This document shows, in pieces, positions 1 through 11,871 of a DNA stretch of 64,000 nucleotides (positions are counted from its first letter, which is position 1; the number at the start of each line of letters is the position of its first letter). The notes below the pieces were generated by a model, which saw nothing but the letters and a program-made list of their open reading frames with translations, did no database searches and was not told where the DNA came from. A program made the position numbers and the translations under genes. This DNA comes from Mallotus nudiflorus. Lineage: Eukaryota > Streptophyta > Magnoliopsida > Malpighiales > Euphorbiaceae. Location of the stretch: contig CANTUR010000039.1 in NCBI GenBank assembly GCA_947683625.1, positions 1,240,001 to 1,304,000 of the forward strand, in the 5' to 3' direction.

Positions 1-338
1 ACATAGCTCCGTCAGATGCTGCTAAGAAAGCTATTTGGATTCAAAAGTTCATCACTAAACTAGGATTTGTTCCATCCATTAAGTCAACAGTTCCTCTCTT
101 CTGTAACAACAATGGAGCCATTGATTTGGCAAAGGAACCGAGGTCTCACCATAAATCCAAACACATAGAAAGGTGCTATCATATTATCAAAGAAGTTATT
201 AGAAAGGGTGATGTGCTAGTGCAAAAGGTAGCTTCAGTTGATAATGTGGTTGATCCACTGATTAAGGTGCTTACTTAGCTACAATTAGACCATCATCTTG
301 AGAAGATGGGTCTTAGATGTTGTAGTGAATGGCACTAG
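1..338 (+). pseudogene. Ty1-copia polyprotein, C-terminal RNase H end (partial)
   Basis: This is the last part of a copia polyprotein that begins before the window. The frame starting at base 3 reads SDAAKKAIWIQKFI, then KEPRSHHKSKHIERCYHIIKE and VDPLIKVLT, the usual end of copia RNase H (KEPRSH..KHIERKYH..I and ADPxTK). RNase H removes the RNA strand during reverse transcription. A TAG at 276-278 interrupts the frame. Coding-like sequence (LEKMGLR) goes on to a second TAG at 336-338, so the first stop is probably a decay mutation. The family motif CDNxGAI reads CNNNGAI here, another likely G-to-A loss. The 3' LTR follows directly. The match to the Angela/BARE-type C-terminus is from memory of the family. 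Confidence 0.85.
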
Positions 339-340
339 TG

Positions 341-352
341 CAAGTGGGAGAT
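341..352 (+). promoter_or_regulatory. Polypurine tract of the copia element
   Basis: CAAGTGGGAGAT lies immediately before the TGTTAG that opens the LTR. A purine-rich stretch in this position primes plus-strand DNA synthesis in LTR retrotransposons. Confidence 0.75.
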
Positions 353-1435
353 TGTTAGTAAAGATTTCCCTAGTGCCATTTCTTGTAATATAAATGACAT
401 TGTTCTTTTATTCCTATGGCAATATAATATTCATTTAGATAAAGTGTTTGTTTATTTGATTGTTAACCCTTTAGCATAATGTTAAATGAGTTTATTATGA
501 AGTGTTGATAATATGAGTGACAAATTCATTAAGTACATATGCTATAAAATGTTCATAGTCATTAGATTAATAAATAGGTCGTATTAATCTGTAGACTATA
601 ACCTTTTTCTATTTTCCTTTATCGACATTTGATATCAATAGTAGGAGGTAGTGAGTCTCATGCTACTTGATATGAAATATCAGAATAGACATGTGGATAC
701 TCATGTTATAGGTGTATTGAACAGTGATGTAAGATAAGTGATTGCATGGAAATTCACTTTAGTCAACAATCACTATCTTAGACATAATGGTGCATATGGT
801 CCTTTGACCTAAGGCTCCATGGTCATCCATATATGGTTGATTAGAGTTTGTTACTGGTTACATACCTATGCTAGCCATATATGGGTAAATGGCATGTAGT
901 TGCTTATGTCGGTTTTATATAGGGATGAGTGATTGGCGAAGATGAAAATCATTACTTGGAGTGAACCAGAATAAGATCCTATGCTATCTAAGTTGTTCTT
1001 AATGAATAAGTACCTGGCTAGGTCAAACTTAACTTACTCGAAATGAGTTTTCATGCTAGAAAGTATTTCTAGTAGAAGTCATGTTTTATCAAGAATTGAA
1101 CTGAAAATGAGGTCATATGATTGAGGCAATTATAGTTTAATTAACCATGACTCTAACCAATGTCAGGATCTTGAAATGAAGGGACATTGAGTGCATAAAA
1201 ATTATGTTCTATGGTTCTTGTGAATCTATGGATATCATTCATTTCCAATTGGGTAGTCGTGACATCTATGCTGGGGGTCACTCACGACTTGTGGAAACTA
1301 AATGTGATTAATTGGGATTTTCACATTTAGCTTGGAAAGAGTTTCCAATAATATTAAGAGTTAAGATTATTTATTTCTATTTCCATTTAGACTTGAACAT
1401 AGTAAGTCACACACATAAGAGTAGCACCAATAATG
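353..1435 (+). repeat. Angela-like copia 3' LTR, truncated
   Basis: It begins TGTTAGTAAAGATTTCCC and runs collinear with the first 1.05 kb of the LTR at 8232 and with the minus-strand LTR at 5759-7954. Shared landmarks are a CTAGTGCCATT-type start, GACATGTGGATACTCATG, GGTGCATATGGTCCTTTG, a CTGGCTAGG-type stretch and GTAAGTCACAC. Similarity stops near 1435, so about 1.1 kb of its 3' part is missing, replaced or deleted. The ATGCCCTAGAGGC-like start of related copies recalls BARE/Angela elements. Confidence 0.8.
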
Positions 1436-4379
1436 ATAGTTTAAAACCCTAACTAACCTACTTAGTTACTCGTAGAAATTAGAAAAAAATAATAATAGAT
1501 GAAGAATGACAACATATTCATGATTAAATAAAATAAATAAGCAAGAGAATAATAAAAGAAAAACTCTTTTTATTCAACTTCCTTAATTGTGTCCTTAATT
1601 CTTAATCCTTGCTCTTCATTCCAATTGTTTGAGTTGAAAAGTAGAATTAAAACTAATGAAAATTCAAAATAATAATTATTATTATGTAAGAAGAATAATA
1701 GAGTGATGTTCCTTAAAGCAGTAGCTTCCTTTTTCTGAGAAAAACTTCTTCTTAAATACTGTTCTCCAAAAATAAAAACCTAAAAAGGCACTTTTCAAAA
1801 TCAGTAGCTCCAAGGCACACGATTGTTTTTGAAAGTGACATGGTCATGTCGCCCATCTATCACCAAAAATTTGAACACTATAACACAGTTATATGTCTGA
1901 AGTCACACAGTCATGTTTGCTTTTATCTCTACAGTCTCCAAAACATGCAATCATGCACGATTATGTTCTTAGAGTGACACAACCATGTCATTCTTCTATT
2001 CTTCAGTCTTTGATCCTTTTGCCCTCTTTCATGGCTAGATTAGCTCCTAGCTTTAAGTTTTCATTGCTTCCATTCTGAAATGAATTCCCACTTAATGGAA
2101 TCTACAAAATTAAAGCGAAAGCAATGTACAAAGCTATAATAATCATCTAAAAATGCATGAAATAACGAAAATGGGTAATATTTTAACTTTTAATGCAATT
2201 ATTTCTAAATCATTATTTTAAATGATAAAAACATATAATTCTAATAACAAAATGCAACTAGTTAGTGATCAGCATCTATCATTTTTAGCACTTATTATCA
2301 ATCTTCTAGAATTTGTATTTCTATGACTTGTAAGTTTTTTAAATTGTAGTCACTCCATTCATAATTGTAGTGAATAAAAACAAGTAATTTTTGGTTTCCT
2401 ATAAATGTAGTTTATATCAAAAACTGAAAAAATATTGGAAATATTCTAAATTGAAAAAAATGAGAGACAAAATGAATTGGTTTGCAATGAGCTTGATCGA
2501 GATTTTATTGTGATGTATCATAAATGTAAAATATACCAAAAGTATTCTAAAATGACAAAAACATATACAAAAATTCTGAGTTTCCTTTGTTGGATATAGA
2601 TGATATTAGCATGTATAAGAGATATGATATATATTGAAAATATTTGAAATTGAAATAAGCATATGCAAAATTTTTAGTTTGCTAATGGGTCAGATGCATG
2701 TCTTTTTTGTTTAATAAACAACTATCAATTTTTGTTCATTTTATATTGGTTCTTTATTTTAAAACATTATGTTTATTGTTTTCTTAATTGATAACTTGTA
2801 TTCATAAATAAATACTTTGGTGAAACATTATTTTTTTAATTGATTCGTTAAGAATAATAACTGGGTTTGCATGCATTTATATGTTTTGCTAATTTATTTT
2901 AAAGAAATTTAGGGATCCGTAAAAGAATGTATTACCTTGCATTTGTGATTAATGATGAAAATTATCTTTCTTTATTGTTTTCTTCTTCTTGATTTGTGGA
3001 AGCTTATTGAGATCTAAATAAGAATGATTCAACGTGTTGATAAAATTTTGTTGAGACTGGGTTTTTGTATGTTGATTTAAAAATTTTTAGCTTATGGAGA
3101 TGTATTGGCATTATTGTTTTTTAAAGAAATCATGAAGAAATTTTGTTGGGTGATTGACGAATTTTTATTTGGTGATTGAAGAACGTTGGCTACAATTTTA
3201 AGAGAAGAAAGTGGGAGATAGATTTGAGCTGTGGGAAATAAGTCGTTAGACCTTGAGTAAGCAGGTAATATTTTTTGGTTTTGGGACACTCTAGTAATTA
3301 ATAAAAAGTAGGAATTTTTTGTTGTTATGTTAATTTTTTTAAGGCATTTCTATAAAGACCCCTAATTTTTGCCTCTATTAGTTAGTAGTTAATATGAAAT
3401 TCACGATGTAGATGATGTATGAAGGTCATCCATTCATTGGAAATGATAAAACCAAAATTAAGACATAAAAATAAATAAGTTCTAAAATCATTATAAGCCT
3501 TTTTGGCATTCATAAAATAATTTTAAAATAGGAAGCCAAACAAAAGAAATGATTTAAGCCTATTTAAAGACCTAAGAGCTTGTAGATATATATAAATGAT
3601 TAATTTTTATGTAAAAATACAAACTTTAATTAAAAAAAGTGAAAATAAACAAAAGATAGCAGACTTTAGATTATTTAGGTCAAACATACATCATATAAAA
3701 CCCAAATAAGAGATATATCCTAAAATAATCATTGAAGTAAAGTGGAGTGCCTTTTAGATAAATCAATGGATCAACTCTCTATTTAATCGGTTTTTTCTTC
3801 AAAAATAATCATATTTTACTTATCAATAGCCAACATGGTTATGAATAGCTAATAAACTATTTCTCATAAAATCCGAGAATCAACCGTCTTAAACTATGCT
3901 TCAAAAATTGAATTATAACGCCCAACGCTCAAATAAAATGTTAAGAAAAAAAAGTTTATTAAGATAAAACCTTAGATTTAAAAAAAATGGATTAGAATCT
4001 TACCAAAAGTGAATATTTTTTCTACTAAACTGAAATTTAGATAGTTTCATCCTTATTCTTTTGACTTGAAAAGAATCATTAATTTGATTGATTAGGTTAA
4101 TAAAAGTTTTGGTACGGCATTTCAAGGTCTAGAGAGTTTTGAGAAGGTTTAGAATATTATTTATTGTGCCTAAATTTGTTTGAATTTTTTTTTATGAAAC
4201 ATCTTTTTTTGAATTTTATTTCTTAATAAGAAGGACATAACATGGCAATTTTTCATTTGCAACGTAGGGCTATATATCTCCTTATATGTTAATATTTAAA
4301 GTTAGAAACAATTATGTTCATTTATTTTTTATACTTGTGTTTGTACCAAATTTAAGGTTTTGATAAAGCTCATGATCTG
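1436..4379. other. Unassigned AT-rich intergenic or decayed repeat DNA
   Basis: I recognise no coding region; open frames here are under 70 codons and carry no motif. The 1800-2000 part holds several near-palindromic ACATGGTCATGT-type motifs, for example the 14-mer at 1837-1850, which also occur near 10600 and 58400. The 2100-4300 part is plain AT-rich sequence with many short homopolymer runs. It may be very old retrotransposon remains. Confidence 0.5.
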
Positions 4380-4849
4380 TGTAGCCCATAACCTAAATTG
4401 ATTAATTATTAATTAATTAATTAATCTATCAGTTAAACTAGAGGAAGTTAAGGGGAAATGGGAATGTGGGAAGGTAGTTGAAGAGAGAATAATAAAGTGA
4501 ACTGACTCCTATTGAACAAAGGACTCTTTACACACACAATCTCTATAGACAACTCAGACAACAATCAACATAAACTTTCCTTTGTTTTTCAATTTCAATG
4601 AATGTTCTTGTTAATGTAAACTTCATTTGTAAATAATTCTTTGTTTATTCTTAATGTAATCTCTTTATTTTTAATTAAGCATTTTCATTATTGAATTTAG
4701 TTAGCTCCCTATAGCTAATTTGAGAACCCCACTAGTTTAAGTCCTTTAGCTACAGACAATTGTCTCTTTGAAGTCAAAAGTTCATAGTTTGTGTACCTTA
4801 CACACCTAGCATGCTGAAATTTCCATAAAAAAAGGGCCAAAGGCAAACA
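4380..4849 (+). repeat. Probable 3' part of a gypsy 5' LTR
   Basis: The stretch ends ...AGGCAAACA at 4849 and is followed by TTTTAGGATGCCTAGTGGGA, which resembles the primer-binding leader (GGCAYGCCYAGTGGGAC) of many plant gypsy elements. Gag-like sequence follows downstream on the same strand. I cannot see the LTR start or a second copy, so the left boundary is a guess. An ATTA/ATTAATTA run lies at 4390-4430. Confidence 0.35.
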
Positions 4850-4851
4850 AA

Positions 4852-4872
4852 TTTTAGGATGCCTAGTGGGAC
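4852..4872 (+). promoter_or_regulatory. Putative primer-binding site of the gypsy element
   Basis: TTTTAGGATGCCTAGTGGGA resembles the primer site of some plant gypsy elements (consensus near TGGCACGCCCAGTGGGAC). Several positions are changed and the tRNA cannot be assigned. Confidence 0.35.
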
Positions 4873-5758
4873 ACTACTGAAAATGTAAAAAACCAAAAGT
4901 TTTTTAGGAAAGGAAGTTCCTAAGTCTCAGGACCTGAAGTTAACTACTGCAATACTAGGGCGAGATAAAAATGTTCCTCAACTTATTAACTAGTTTGAAA
5001 AGAGTGTTGAGTCCCTAAATCCTCGATATAATCCAAAGACACAAAACAACCCAACTGAAGGTAATGGTAATTCATAAGCTTTTATTTCTAGGTTTGACAT
5101 GAAATTATTTGTAGAAGAGCTACATAACCAAGGCATGAGAATGCAAGAAAGCCAATCAAAGCTTTTTAATGCCATGAACAACATTATTGAAATGATAGGA
5201 TGTGAACTAACTACTCAAAATCACTAAAGCCCCAAATTTCCAATGCAAGAGGCCACTCCTAGGCGTAATGTGAGGTAAAATATGGGAGAACCTAAAGGTG
5301 TTAAAGAAATTAGAGATTTTAGTTGCTCTCTAATAGTTCTAGAGAAATACATCCCACCACACAAAAGAGAAGAGAAAGTTGATTCTATAAAGGGAGATCC
5401 TAATAAGCTATTGTGTCCTCATTAATTTAATAGTTTTACTAACCTACTTTCTCTTTTGGAGTGTATAATGTAGGAATGCCTTATCCTACAAGAGGCTCAG
5501 GGGGCATGGTTCTAATAGGTTTTCCAGAAACTAAGCTGGGAATCTATCATTCTAACCATTTATTCCTAGGAATCAAACTCTATTAGATATGGATATAATG
5601 AGGGAAGTGGTTCAAGAACTATATGGTCTTGGTCTCAGAAAAATAGGCATGCTCGAGTTTCATAAATTGTATCTAGATGCTATTGATAGAGACAACCTAT
5701 ATCCAAGAGGACACAAAGTCCTTGAGCTTACACTATTTTTTGGAGAAGAAGGACACTC
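4873..5758 (+). pseudogene. Gypsy gag, N-terminal half (interrupted)
   Basis: Gag forms the virus-like particle. The readable frame from 5589 contains YPRGHKVLELTLFFGEEGHS, matching the conserved PRGYKxPDFxLFSGEDGxS segment before the core of many plant gypsy gag proteins. Upstream, the 5090-5220 part has a charged, coiled-coil-like stretch (VEELHNQGMRMQESQSK). Stops and frame changes are frequent. At 5758 the gene is cut by a solo copia LTR; the frame resumes on its far side at 7955 within the same motif. The short open frame ending at 5792 takes its last residues from the LTR and is not a real product. Confidence 0.6.
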
Positions 5759-7954
5759 TGTTAGGAATCGATTATGCTACTTAGACATCTAATGTTAAGT
5801 AGGGAAAATTTTAAAATTTTGTTGAATATAACCCTTGATCTCATTAAGAATTCCAATCCCTAGGGCCCAGTTTTCAATTTAACATATAGCTAGTATACAT
5901 CAACATGTATAAATACAAAACTTAGGAAATCTAAATTTTAGAATACTTACAATTTCCTAAGTGTTTAGCATAAACCACAATTAATCTACTAAATGGTTGG
6001 CTCATTTGATTCAACTTTTGAATTAACTCTTCAAGTCTCCTAATTATAAGACCTCTAGCTTAAAACACCAAGCTTTAACAAATATCCTTCTTGTCTTGAT
6101 CAAGTAGTAGCAAGAACCCTCTCTCAAAAACCCTTATGAAACTTGCACTAGATGATCTTTGCAAAAACTCATGAGTTTTATATATGTGCATTTTTTTTCC
6201 TCTTGTGTCTCTACACCTTATCTACCTTAATACTCATTTATTATCTTCTTACCAATTAATATCTACTAGCCTTTAGAGATATCCATTATAAGTTATAAGT
6301 GTAGAGAAAAGGAGGCTCCTAGTCTGATGACCCATTAGATCAAATTCATCCACTTGGCATATATATATTCACTAATGTAGGATGATGACAATTGGCATTA
6401 AGAACTATGTAGAAAATATATCCCATATAATTCTCTACATCCATTCTCATAATGCCCATGTAATGTCATCTCTAATGTAGTCAAAGTTAACAATATCAAG
6501 TAAGACAAATTTGACTACATTCATTTAATGGACAAGGGCTTGGTTATTGGATCAACTCTTGGTCCTAGCCCGATCCATTAATCAAATGGGTCTAAATAAG
6601 ATTCTTAGGCTTTGGATTAATCTTTAGTCCAAAACTCTTTTGGGCCTAGGTCCATAGACTTGGGCCATTAATCTAAATCCAATAGAAACAACATATATCT
6701 TTAATATCTTAATTAATATCTCATATTAATTAAGCATAAATTAATGATTAAAATCTTCTTTGAAATTAGATTTCATGATATGCTAGAATTATTACTTTAA
6801 GCAAAAATCCAATTTCATTAATCTTAATTAATTGATTAAGCTCTTTAATCAATAATTAGATTAATATAAATAGAGATTTGGTAAAACCTTTTAGGTGTGA
6901 CTTACTAGGGTCATGTGTAATTGTCAATGAGATGATAATATCAACACTTGATATTATTTGAAACTCCTTTCAAGTCTAAATATGAAAATCCTGATTATTC
7001 ACATTTAGTTCTCATAAGTTATGAGTGACCCCTAGCATTGATATCACAACTACCTAATTAGATATAAATGAATTTATTAATTCACACGAACCATTTTGGT
7101 CATAATTACTGTGCACTAAAATTCCTTCATTAAAAGATCCTAATATAGCCTAGAGTCAAGGATAAGTCAAAATCTAATAGATATATCATATTATCTTATC
7201 TCAAGCTCTATCTCTTGATAAAACACAACAATTACTAAAAAAATTTTCTAGCACTGAAACTCTTTCAAATTGTTATGTTTGTCCTGGCTAGGAACTCTTT
7301 CATCAAGAAAAGACTTAGATAGCTTAGGACCTTATACTGGTTCACTCAAAGTAATGAATTCCATCTTGGTTAAACACTCATCCCTACATTTAACTAACTA
7401 GAGCCACCACACACCATATACCCATGTGTGAGTCACACAAGTATATAAGTGGTAATAAACTCTAACCACTTAAATGTTAATGACCATGTCACCTTAGATC
7501 AAAGGACTATATGCACCATTATGACCTAGATTGTGATCATTGACTACAAGTGAATATCTATGCGATGATGTATCTAATGTCACTATTCAATCCATCCATC
7601 ACATGAGTATCCTCATGTCTGTTCTAATATCTTATATCAAGTAGTATGAGACTTGCTGCCTCCCACTATTAGTATCATATACTCATTAAGGAAAATAGAC
7701 AGAGGTGATAGTCTAATTAATATTACCCAAATATCAATTATATGATTATGAACATTTTATAGCATATGTACTAAATAAATTTGTAGCTCATATTATTAAC
7801 TCTTGATAATAAATATATTTAACATGATGCTAATGGATAAATATTCAATTAAATAAAAACTTTAAATAATTGAATATTCTTTTATTGCCATTGGGATAAT
7901 TTAGAATGTCATTATACATTACAAGAATGGCACTAGGGCACATATATACTAACA
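5759..7954 (-). mobile_element. Solo LTR of an Angela-like copia element
   Basis: On the minus strand it starts TGTTAGTATATATGTGCCC at 7954 and ends ...ATTCCTAACA at 5759, 2196 bp in all. It aligns along its length with the LTR at 8232-10444. A perfect 5-bp target-site duplication, CACTC, flanks it at 5754-5758 and 7955-7959. There is no primer site, polypurine tract or internal region, so it is a solo LTR left by recombination between the two LTRs of a former insertion. A TATATAAAA box lies on the minus strand near 6174-6190. It sits inside a gypsy gag gene. Confidence 0.9.
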
Positions 7955-8231
7955 CACTCTACCTTAGAGCAAATTACTAATGTTACTATACAGTGTGGCG
8001 AATTAGCAAATTATGAGAATTTTTATGATTTTAAGTTGAGATTATTCCTTAACTAATTATGCTTAATTCACTAATTGATTATGCTTTCAATTGGCATGCA
8101 ACACTACTAAGGAATTCTGTTTTTACATGGCAGGAAATGGAGAGAGCATTCCACACTTAGTTTTTCAAGATGGAGCCTAAAGTTTGTGCAACAAAACTAT
8201 CAAGAATGACACAAATACCTAAAGAGAATGT
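7955..8231 (+). pseudogene. Gypsy gag, central part (continuation of 4873-5758)
   Basis: Directly after the solo LTR the gag frame resumes: TLEQITNVTIQCGELANYE, then FYDFKLRLF, followed in a shifted frame by LTNYAFNWHATLL and WQEMERAFHT.FFKMEPK. This is the gag core (FxLRLFxxSLTxxAFxWY ... TWxEMExxFHxxFF). It joins cleanly to GEEGHS at 5758 through the CACTC duplication, confirming the two pieces were one gene. It is cut again at 8231 by the next copia insertion, and I see no sure continuation. Confidence 0.65.
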
Positions 8232-10444
8232 TGTTGGTATAGGTAGGATGCCCTAGAGGCCAATCATATATTTTGACATTATAAATCATTCTAAATGGTA
8301 ATAAAATAATGTTTTATTATCGAAAGTGATTATTTAATTGAATATTTATCTATTAGCATCTTGTTAAATATTTGATAATATGAGCTAAAAATTTATTTAG
8401 TACATATGCTATAAAATGCTTATAGTCGATAAATTAATATTTGGGTAATATTAATAAGACTATCACCACTATTTAATTTCCTTAATTAGTATATGATGCT
8501 AATAATGGGACATAGTAAGGCTCATGATACTTGATATGAGGTATCAGAATAGACATGTGGATACTTATGTGATGGGTGGATCAAATAATAATGTTAGATT
8601 TATGATCGCATTGATATTCATTTATAGTCAATGATCACAATCTATGTCATAATGGTGCATATAGTTCTTTAACCTGAGGTGACACGGTCATCCACATTTA
8701 AGTGGTTAAGGTTTATTAGCGATTACATACTTGTGTTAATCACACATGGGTATATGGCATGTGATATCTCTAGTTGGTTAAATGTAAGGATGAATGTTTA
8801 GCCAAGATGGGATTCATTTCCTAGAGTGAACTAGGATAATATCATATAATATCTAAGTTTATTCTTAATGAATAAGTTCCTGGCTAGGAAAAACATGACA
8901 CAATTTGAAAGGGTTTTAATGCTGGAAAAGTGTTTCTAGTATTTGTTATGTTTTATTAAGAATTAGAACTTAACATGAGGTCATATGATATATCTATTAG
9001 AGTTTGACTAAACCATGACTCTAGGCTATATCAGGATCTTCTAATGAAAGGATTTTAGTGCACAGTAATTATGACCAAAAGGGTCCATGTGAATTAACAT
9101 ATGCATTCATTTTTAATTATGTAGTTGTGATATCAAAGCTAAGGGTCACTCACAACTTATGAAAACTAAATGTTTATAATTGGGATTTTCACATTTAGAT
9201 CTAAAAGGAGTTTCAAATAATATCAAGTGTTGAAATTATTCTCTTATTGCCAATTAGATATGAACCTAGTAAGTCACACCTAAAAGAGTTTCACCAAATC
9301 ACCATCAATATTAATCTAATTATTGAATAAAGTGTTTAATAAATTGATGAAGATTAATGTAATTAGATTTATGCTTTAAGCAATGATTATAGCATATCAT
9401 GAAATCTAATTCAAGTAAGGGTTTAATTATAAATTTAATACTTTAATTAATATATATTAATTTAATGCTTTAATTAATATGATATATTAATTAACATGTT
9501 AAATTAATAATATATGTTATTTTTATTTAGACTTGGATTAATGGCCCAAAAAAGTTTTAGACCAAAGATTAATCCAAAATATTAAGAAAGCCCATGAACA
9601 TAATCTAAGCCCATTTGTCTAATGGATTGGGCTTGGGCCAAGTGTTGCCTTAGTAACCAAGCTTAGGTCCATATAAGATGATACGGTCGAATTTGGCATA
9701 TTAGGCACACATTATCTTTAATGTGTAAATTATTGACTTTGGCAAAAGAAAAGATTATATCACATAGATATATGTGAGAATGAATGTAGAAAAATACATG
9801 AGATGTATTCTCTACAAAATTAATGGTGTCCTAATGATATATATAAGTTGTATACTTGTTATTCAAAAGGATATACTTATGATGTAAAAGATGATGTCAT
9901 AAGGTGTTTACTTTCTCTACATATATAAATAACCTAAGAAATATTTTGAGGGGCTAGATAGTAAGAGACACACCAAAAGAGAAATAACATCTACACAATG
10001 AACCCTAGGTGCTCTTGCAAAAGATTGAGTTAGTGCAAGATTTATGAGGGTTAATTGAGAGGACACATGTAATTAATTAAATCAAATTAAGAAGGTGATT
10101 TGGTAGAGCTTTAGTTTTTATAGCTAGAGACCTTTTATTTTTAAGGCTAGAGCATTTGATTCAAGAGTTTAAGGCAAAACATCCAAAGCTTATGGATCTT
10201 TACTATTGTGGTCTTCATCAAACTAGGAGTTAGTAAGTTTTCTTAAACTTAGAGTTTCCTAAGTTGATATGTGTATATGTTGCTATTTCCTTTTGGCTAT
10301 GTGTAAAATGCAAAATGGATCTTTGGGAATGGAATTCTTTATGTCATGAAGGGTGACAAGTAAAATTGTTGAAATTTTACCTAACTTAGGCTTGTGCTTA
10401 CCACACATGTTTTCAATGTCTAAGTTACATATATGATTCCTTCA
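8232..10444 (+). repeat. Angela-like copia 5' LTR
   Basis: This 2213-bp LTR begins TGTTGGTATAGGTAGGATGC followed by CCTAGAGGCCAATCA, much like BARE/Angela LTRs, and ends ...GATTCCTTCA before a primer site. A TATATAAATA box lies at 9922-9931. The bases before it, AATGT (8227-8231), should be its target duplication, but the right end of the element is not in the window. It lies 277 bp from the minus-strand solo LTR of the same superfamily type, so the two form a large inverted repeat. Confidence 0.85.
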
Positions 10445-10445
10445 A

Positions 10446-10460
10446 TTGGTTTCAAAGCTC
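10446..10460 (+). promoter_or_regulatory. Primer-binding site (initiator Met tRNA type), mutated
   Basis: TTGGTTTCAAAGCTC follows the LTR after one base. The canonical plant site is TTGGTATCAGAGC; two changes are visible. It would bind initiator-Met tRNA to start minus-strand synthesis. Confidence 0.7.
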
Positions 10461-11087
10461 CTTTTTGCACTTTACACATGCTAAATTGATTGGTAATTGT
10501 AATTTTTTTGATTATACTTGATGCTAGTTGCAAGTTTTATATGGCCTTACATGCTTAAAAAGGTGTGTTTTTATGTTGTAGATAGCCTGCGACACGGCTG
10601 TGTCAAAGCGATTTTAGGTTCTATCCAAAGGGATAGGTTGTAACACATGTTTGACATGGCCATGTCTAAGCCGTGTCTAGGGTGTGTCAGTATATGACAA
10701 CATATTTTTCTTATTTTGTATGTTTTGCAAATTAATTCTAACATGCAAGAGTTGTATTGTACTTGATTGTTGCTTGTCATACATACAAGGAATGATCATG
10801 GACTTAGAATTCATCCTTTGGTAATAAAAATTAATTTTATTATTTGGTATGTAATTAAATGTTAATTACATAGAATTAGGATGTAATATTCACCTTGGTA
10901 TGCCAAGGATTGAATGTAACTCACAAAAGTTGTGAAATGAAGCTTGAAGAATTAAAATTGGAGACCCATTGAGATGATACCAACAAGTTTCTTGCCTGGA
11001 AGGTTTTTCTTAGGCTAGGTCCATTTTGTAACTTATTTAGGAAAGGCCCATGATCACTCCTTATTTGTGCATCCATTTTGCATGCTC

Positions 11088-11121
<34 letters not shown>

Positions 11122-11871
11122 ATATATATATTAAAACGTGATATATGTATATATTTGGAGGCCATAAAATTTATGTATATGATATATATAATTGGCTAAT
11201 GTGCAATTAAGACCTTAATTGAAGACCTAAAAATCTTTCAAAATAAATTTAGGTATAGGCTCTCTGTTGGAGCAATAACTTGCATAGTTTTTGGATTGTG
11301 TGCATCAGCTATGGATACATAAGGGTGTGCATAAGGCTAAAAAAGATTCATGTAATGTTATTATTAAGCATGAGATATTGTGGGTGTATGGATATACTAT
11401 GGGCCAAGAATGGCAAATAGGAGTACCTGAGGTTTGTAGTGTTCAAATCCATACACTTTACTAATCCAATGGTGTAGACCTAACTAATGCCAAAGGCTAA
11501 GAATGACAATGTGTATCTAAGGCCTATAACATTAGGAGCCAAATTGGTGGAACCTCACATAAGATGTGATGGCAAGAGTTGCCACTTAATGAGGACTAAT
11601 ACTCCAACAACGGTAATGTGTACCTGAGGGATATTAGTGACTCATTAAGAATTCCATCACCCACTAGAAATCCATCTAATGAGGGATTTCTATTTCCTAC
11701 TCTAGAAGTGTAGGGTTCAATAAGTTACTGGGAGGCCAATATGATTAAAGACCAAATCTAATGGTAAAATAATAATGTCATATAACTAATTAATCTTATT
11801 ACCATTGTAAAAACTTTATAATATAAAATTAATAAAACCCACTTTCAATCATACTTGAACAATATAAGCTC
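10461..11871 (+). other. Angela-like element leader (untranslated)
   Basis: About 1.4 kb of non-coding leader lies between primer site and gag, long as is usual for Angela elements. Phrases such as GGCAAATAGGAGTACCTGAGG and AACATTAGGAGCC resemble Angela leaders. It contains perfect or near palindromes GACACGGCTGTGTC (10591-10604) and GACATGGCCATGTC (10653-10666), and a TG microsatellite. No credible open frame. Confidence 0.6.
11094..11121. repeat. (TG)n microsatellite
   Basis: An uninterrupted run of about 14 TG units, followed by TA-rich sequence. The run is perfect, unlike the decayed surroundings, so it is probably still length-variable. Confidence 0.95.

Noticed and set aside
1893..2078. 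61-codon plus-strand open frame
   Set aside because: No motif, no start context, and it lies in palindrome-rich repeat DNA; length is expected by chance.
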